DNA of 44,960 nt from a virus. The notes under the pieces are model-generated. The model was not told the origin of the DNA, made no database searches, and worked only from the letters and a program-made list of their open reading frames with translations. Each line of letters opens with the position of its first letter. The stretch's first letter is position 1. This document shows positions 41,953 through 44,960 of this stretch, one piece after another. The DNA is taken from IMG/VR virus record IMGVR_UViG_3300030101_003591, positions 1-44,960 of that record. One strand, written 5' to 3'. Position numbers and translations under genes: made by a program.

Positions 41953-43841
41953 GCTTACAAATGGCGATGTTTACGCCAAAGACTGAGTGGGTGCCGCCGG
42001 CCGAGCTACCCGACCTGAGTTCTGCCAAGCAGATCGCTATCGACGTAGAAACACGCGACCCTGATCTTAAAATGATGGGTGCGGGTTGGGCGACGGGTAA
42101 CGGTGAAGTCGTTGGCTACGCTGTCGCGACCGAGAACTGGTCTGGCTATATTCCTGTAGGGCATAAAGGCGGGGGTAACTTAGACAAAAGAATTGTAAGC
42201 AAGTGGCTACAGAAGGTTTTTGAACTGCCGTGCGACAAAATTATGCACAACGCGCAGTACGACGCCGGTTGGATCAAGCGCGAAGGATTCATACTCAACG
42301 GCCGGCTGATCGACACCATGCTGATCGGCAGTCTGTTAGACGAAAACAGGTTCAGCTATAGCCTCAATGCACTGGCCTTTGATTTATTGGGCAAAACTAA
42401 ATCTGAAAAAGATCTGGTGGAGGCGGCACGTACCTTCGGGCTCGACCCGAAAGCAGAGATGTGGAAGATGCCGGCCATGTATGTTGGACCGTACGCCGAG
42501 GTAGACGCAAAGCTTACTTTGGAACTCTGGAATTACATGAGCGTGGAAGTTGGCAAGGAGGGGTTGTGGGATATCGTTAACTTGGAACTTGACCTACTGC
42601 CTTGTCTGATCGAAATGACCTACCGTGGTGTGCGGGTGGACATGGACAAAACTGAGCGTACCCGTGACGCGTTACTAAAACGCGAGAACAAGGTACATAA
42701 AGAAATAAAAAAACTAGCGGGGTTCAACGTTGAAATCTGGGCGGCACAATCACTATCCAAAGCGTTTGACGAAATCGGGATTGCGTATCCTAAAACGGAG
42801 AAAGGCTCGCCTTCGTTTACGAAGACGTTCCTTGCAGAACAACAACACCCCTTCGCAAAGCTGATCGTCGAAGCACGTAACCTGAACAAAACGTCAGGCA
42901 CGTTTATTAATAACATTTTAAAATATTGCGGCAAGGACGGCCGCATTCACGGACACATCAATCAGAACCGATCCGATGCCGGCGGAACAGTCTCAGGCCG
43001 TCTGTCGATGGCCAACCCCAATCTGCAACAGATACCGGCTCGCGACCCAGAACTGGGGCCAATGATTCGCAGTCTGTTCTTGCCGGAGGAAGGTGAGCAG
43101 TGGGCGGCAATAGATTTCTCGCAACAGGAACCACGGATCTTGGTTCACTACGCACACGTCTACGGCAAAGCACGAGGGATCCCGCTACAGGGGGCTAAAG
43201 ACTTCGTACAACGATATAACGACGAGCCCGATACTGACTTTCATACGATGGTGGCTGAGATGGCTAACATCGGCCGTAAGCAGGCCAAGACGATTAACCT
43301 CGGCATGATGTACGGCATGGGAGTCAATAAACTGTCCGACCAGCTAGATATTCCAGTGGATGAAGCTAAGAAACTGATTAACCAGTATCACGAGCGGGTG
43401 CCGTTTGTAAAAGGTCTGATGCAGGGCGTGATGAACAGGCTGAACGAGAAAGATGCGTCGGGCTCGATCCGATCTCTACTAGGACGCAAGTGTCGGTTCG
43501 ATCTGTGGGAGCCAGACAGCTTCTCTATGAACAAGGCTTTGCCTTATCGTGAAGCCGTGAAGGAATATGGCGATACGACGCGGCTAAAACGAGCGTACAC
43601 GTACAAGGCGCTGAACAGGTTGATCCAAGCGTCTGCGGCCGATATGACCAAGCAGGCGATGGTTAATTTATACAAGATGGGACGACTGCCGTTGATACAG
43701 GTTCACGACGAACTGGCGATGTCCGTAGAAGATAAAAATGACGCATTGCAAATTGCAAAAGTGATGGAATCTGCGGTACCGTTAGAGGTACCCAACAAGT
43801 GCGATGTCGAGATCGGCCCTAGTTGGGGAGAAGCAGAGTAA
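41949..43841 (+). CDS. polA: DNA polymerase I (family A) with proofreading domain
   Basis: A 630-residue replicative polymerase. The 3'-5' exonuclease carries IDVET (Asp32, Glu34), NAQYD (Asp105) and YAEVD (Asp186), so proofreading looks intact. Polymerase motif A is IDFSQQEPR with Asp389; motif B is RKQAKTINLGMMYG (443-456); motif C is QVHDE with Asp587. No 5'-3' exonuclease domain is present, as usual in phage PolA. The residue equivalent to Phe762 of E. coli Pol I is Leu451. It ends the replication operon and is followed by a strong terminator. Confidence 0.95.
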   Translation: MSLQMAMFTPKTEWVPPAELPDLSSAKQIAIDVETRDPDLKMMGAGWATGNGEVVGYAVATENWSGYIPVGHKGGGNLDKRIVSKWLQKVFELPCDKIMHNAQYDAGWIKREGFILNGRLIDTMLIGSLLDENRFSYSLNALAFDLLGKTKSEKDLVEAARTFGLDPKAEMWKMPAMYVGPYAEVDAKLTLELWNYMSVEVGKEGLWDIVNLELDLLPCLIEMTYRGVRVDMDKTERTRDALLKRENKVHKEIKKLAGFNVEIWAAQSLSKAFDEIGIAYPKTEKGSPSFTKTFLAEQQHPFAKLIVEARNLNKTSGTFINNILKYCGKDGRIHGHINQNRSDAGGTVSGRLSMANPNLQQIPARDPELGPMIRSLFLPEEGEQWAAIDFSQQEPRILVHYAHVYGKARGIPLQGAKDFVQRYNDEPDTDFHTMVAEMANIGRKQAKTINLGMMYGMGVNKLSDQLDIPVDEAKKLINQYHERVPFVKGLMQGVMNRLNEKDASGSIRSLLGRKCRFDLWEPDSFSMNKALPYREAVKEYGDTTRLKRAYTYKALNRLIQASAADMTKQAMVNLYKMGRLPLIQVHDELAMSVEDKNDALQIAKVMESAVPLEVPNKCDVEIGPSWGEAE

Positions 43842-43879
43842 GCAACTGCTTTTTTTCATGACTACTATTCTCTCATCAT

Positions 43880-43903
43880 GCCGCCCCGAGGGGCGGCTTT
43901 TTT
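43880..43903 (+). terminator. Intrinsic terminator behind polA
   Basis: Stem GCCGCCC / GGGCGGC around a CGAG loop, followed by six T residues. It lies about 40 bases after the polA stop and ends the rightward replication transcript before the convergent small gene at 43931-44140. There is no T-run on the minus strand, so it acts in one direction. Confidence 0.9.
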
Positions 43904-43930
43904 ATAAAGTAAATCCCAGGATTTTATTTT

Positions 43931-44140
43931 TTAGAAAGTTACAAACTTCTCATTCGGCCATAGCTGTTTCTTGGCGGCTTCATACTTACGAACCTGCCAA
44001 ATCGCTTCGTCAGCAGTCAGGTACTTTCGAGTCAGTCTGCCTTCTTTAAATTCCCGCTCGGCCTTAAACGTGTAAGTCCCAGTCTGTCTGTCGAGGGTGA
44101 GGTAAGGACTTTTAACTTTTACTTCCGTAGTGATTTCCAT
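43931..44140 (-). CDS. Small leftward hypothetical protein, possibly DNA-binding
   Basis: A 69-residue protein; I start it at the ATG complementary to 44138-44140, with a perfect AGGAGG six bases upstream. The sequence alternates beta-like stretches (YLTLDRQTGTYTFKAE and RLTRKYLT) and ends in one amphipathic helix (ADEAIWQVRKYEAAKKQ). A three-strand sheet plus helix occurs in AP2-like and Arm-type DNA-binding domains; this is a loose similarity only. It is divergent from 44343 across an operator-like region, the usual position for a regulator. Function unknown. Confidence 0.65.
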   Translation of the reverse strand: MEITTEVKVKSPYLTLDRQTGTYTFKAEREFKEGRLTRKYLTADEAIWQVRKYEAAKKQLWPNEKFVTF

Positions 44141-44165
44141 TGTGTTCCTCCTTTTTGGAAAGGGC

Positions 44166-44194
44166 ATTATAACATTGCTAAAATCGCATACGGT
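44166..44194 (-). promoter_or_regulatory. Leftward extended -10 promoter
   Basis: Minus strand reads TGTTATAAT: a perfect TATAAT (complement of 44166-44171) with the TG extension that compensates for a weak -35. No TTGACA-like box lies 16-18 bases upstream. The start would fall near 44159, shortly before the AGGAGG of the leftward gene. One TCGCATAC copy and the outer arm of an inverted repeat fall in the spacer and -35 zone. Confidence 0.62.
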
Positions 44195-44268
44195 ATTAGA
44201 CCAATATCATATTGGTATGGGACTAATACCAAATTAGTTTAACTTTAATGGTTGCGTTTATCGCATAC
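44184..44268. promoter_or_regulatory. Nested inverted repeats between divergent genes, candidate operator cluster
   Basis: Within 55 bases stand: GGTATTAG (44192-44199) opposed to CTAATACC (44223-44230); CCAATAT C ATATTGG (44201-44215); and TTGGTAT (44212-44218) opposed to ATACCAA (44226-44232). The common element resembles TTGGTATTAG. Direct repeats TCGCATAC at 44184-44191 and 44261-44268 flank this, one in each promoter spacer. The arrangement suggests cooperative binding by one or two regulators. A replication origin is an alternative. Confidence 0.6.
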
Positions 44269-44280
44269 ATGCTGTATCAT
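44252..44280 (+). promoter_or_regulatory. Rightward promoter of the distal small genes
   Basis: TTGCGT (44252-44257) and TATCAT (44275-44280; five of six matches) at a spacing of 17. The -35 is only half consensus. Start near 44287, just at the leader hairpin. It lies to the right of the operator cluster and one TCGCATAC copy falls in its spacer. Confidence 0.48.
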
Positions 44281-44287
44281 GTTAGAT

Positions 44288-44306
44288 AAGTTGGAAGCCC
44301 CAACTT
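44288..44306 (+). promoter_or_regulatory. Leader hairpin
   Basis: AAGTTGG (44288-44294) pairs with CCAACTT (44300-44306) around a five-base loop. It has no T-run. It is placed at the predicted 5' end of the rightward transcript, where it could stabilise the mRNA. Confidence 0.45.
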
Positions 44307-44342
44307 AATGATGTTTAACAATTAACTATGGGAATATTTATC

Positions 44343-44624
44343 ATGTTGAAAAAACGTGACAACCAAGCGTTAGCTCGGTGGTTCAGTCTGCCTGTTTTAG
44401 ATAAGGCGTTTAAACCAAAAAAGACCAAGCGAAAGTACGACCCTTACTACGGTAAAGCCAAACGGCTCGCTAAAAAGTTGGGGATTGAAATCATCATTGA
44501 TGATCTTGGTAACGACCGGGGGTACTGGATTGAGTACGAAGGTTGGGACGATGAAAAGTTCTGTCTTGGATGGGATGAGGTCTACGACAAGTTGCGTGAG
44601 ATTGAAAGAGAGTTAAGTGTTTAA
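44343..44624 (+). CDS. Small hypothetical protein after the control region
   Basis: A 93-residue charged protein. I prefer ATG 44343, nine bases after GGGA; an in-frame ATG at 44328 (five residues longer) has no ribosome site. The N-terminal half is basic (KPKKTKRKYDPYYGKAKRLA), the second half acidic with Trp (WIEYEGWDDEKFCLGWDEV). No membrane segment. First gene of the rightward small-gene operon. Not recognised. Confidence 0.62.
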   Translation: MLKKRDNQALARWFSLPVLDKAFKPKKTKRKYDPYYGKAKRLAKKLGIEIIIDDLGNDRGYWIEYEGWDDEKFCLGWDEVYDKLREIERELSV

Positions 44625-44630
44625 TCAACC

Positions 44631-44648
44631 GCCGCCCTTCGGGGCGGC
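44631..44648 (+). other. UUCG tetraloop hairpin between small genes
   Basis: GCCGCCC and GGGCGGC flank the very stable TTCG loop. No T-tract follows, so it is an mRNA-stabilising or processing hairpin rather than a complete terminator. Its arms equal those of the terminator at 43880-43903. Confidence 0.6.
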
Positions 44649-44669
44649 ACTTCTAATAGGGGATGAGTA

Positions 44670-44888
44670 ATGAAAGTAACAAGACTAAAAAGAGGTTATC
44701 GCATCAACTTGAGCGATACCGAAATGAGTGTTTTAAGATCAGTCTTTGGTGAGGGTTCAGGTTCAACCATGATTGAAGATCCTGACGATTACCCTTGGAC
44801 TCCGGCAGAAAAAGCAGTTGCTAGAAAAATTCCTTTTATGGCTGGTGAACAGTGGCTCTATGTTACTGAAGACAGGAGGGGGAAATGA
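44670..44888 (+). CDS. Small hypothetical protein
   Basis: A 72-residue protein with GGGGATGAG before its ATG. The first part (VTRLKRGYRINLSDTEMSVL) resembles a beta strand plus helix. The remainder holds an acidic, Pro-rich loop (EDPDDYPWTPAEK) and a short beta end. It overlaps the next gene by four bases. Function unknown. Confidence 0.6.
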   Translation: MKVTRLKRGYRINLSDTEMSVLRSVFGEGSGSTMIEDPDDYPWTPAEKAVARKIPFMAGEQWLYVTEDRRGK

Positions 44889-44960
44889 GCATTAGAACCA
44901 TCAAAGTAAATAAAAGGATAGCCGCAGGCTTGGAATGGGTCTTAGGCGAAGGGTCTGTTT
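44885..44960 (+). CDS. Partial small gene at the window edge
   Basis: An open frame from ATG 44885, overlapping the previous stop (ATGA), runs to the window end. The visible 25 residues start MSIRTIKVNKRIAAGLEW. Coupling and GGAGGGGG just upstream support translation. Too short to identify. Confidence 0.5.
   Translation, partial: MSIRTIKVNKRIAAGLEWVLGEGSV

Noticed and set aside
1-44960. tRNA genes, CRISPR arrays, insertion sequences or an integrase with att site
   Set aside because: None were seen by reading; no transposase or recombinase motif occurs in any plausible gene, and the tandem repeats found are coding.

Overview
The window is a nearly continuous, densely packed segment of a tailed double-stranded DNA phage (Caudoviricetes). 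It looks like a podovirus of the marine, metagenome-derived kind, probably infecting a marine alphaproteobacterium. Grounds for this are the TerL, P22-type portal, GTA-type holin, GroES, scaffold and Mu gpT-like capsid order; an SU10-type adaptor; no tail sheath or obvious tape measure; many small hypothetical proteins of marine-phage type; and a family A DNA polymerase with leucine at the position equivalent to E. coli Pol I 762. The host is inferred; nothing in the sequence names it. No tRNA, rRNA, CRISPR, IS element or integrase was seen. Both window ends cut genes.

Layout. 1-5024: end of TerL, portal, four small membrane or exported proteins (one with an EF-hand loop), a holin and a T4-type lysozyme. 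5090-8670: small ORF, GroES, scaffold, two structural proteins and the major capsid protein, closed by a strong terminator (8690-8718). 8787-11015: two small beta-rich structural proteins, then a run of very basic small proteins, including a 41-residue gene and one built of a nonapeptide repeat. 11017-14820: connector and adaptor genes, a Rossmann-like protein and small structural genes. 14820-24721: fibre and tail proteins, including a 1088-residue protein made of about 27 copies of a 20-22 residue repeat. A second tail gene (22351-24425) appears to be split in two by a piece of that same repeat. 24718-35279: zinc ribbon protein, then a set of large Ala/Gln/Gly-rich probable internal or ejection proteins ending in a 1443-residue protein, followed with overlap by an HlyC-like (RTX toxin-activating) lysine acyltransferase. 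35260-43841: replication module. A leftward SNF2 helicase gene faces the rest across interlocked sigma70-type promoters. The rightward genes encode a conserved phage protein, an SSB-like protein, an archaeo-eukaryotic (TOTE-type) primase, a sigma region 4-like mini-protein, a UvrD-type helicase, a DUF6378 protein and PolA. 43880-44960: terminator, a small leftward gene, a divergent control region with nested inverted repeats, and small rightward genes.

How the genes work together. Packaging (TerL, portal), capsid assembly (scaffold, capsid, GroES) and lysis (holin, lysozyme) form one rightward late block. Tail and ejection genes follow. Replication would rely on an AEP primase, PolA with a proofreading domain, SNF2 and UvrD helicases and an SSB-like protein rather than a DnaB/DnaG pair. 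The most unusual points are the acyltransferase coupled to the giant virion protein, the repeat that seems to have invaded a tail gene, and the two compact divergent promoter regions. Family names come from motif reading and memory; no database search was run.
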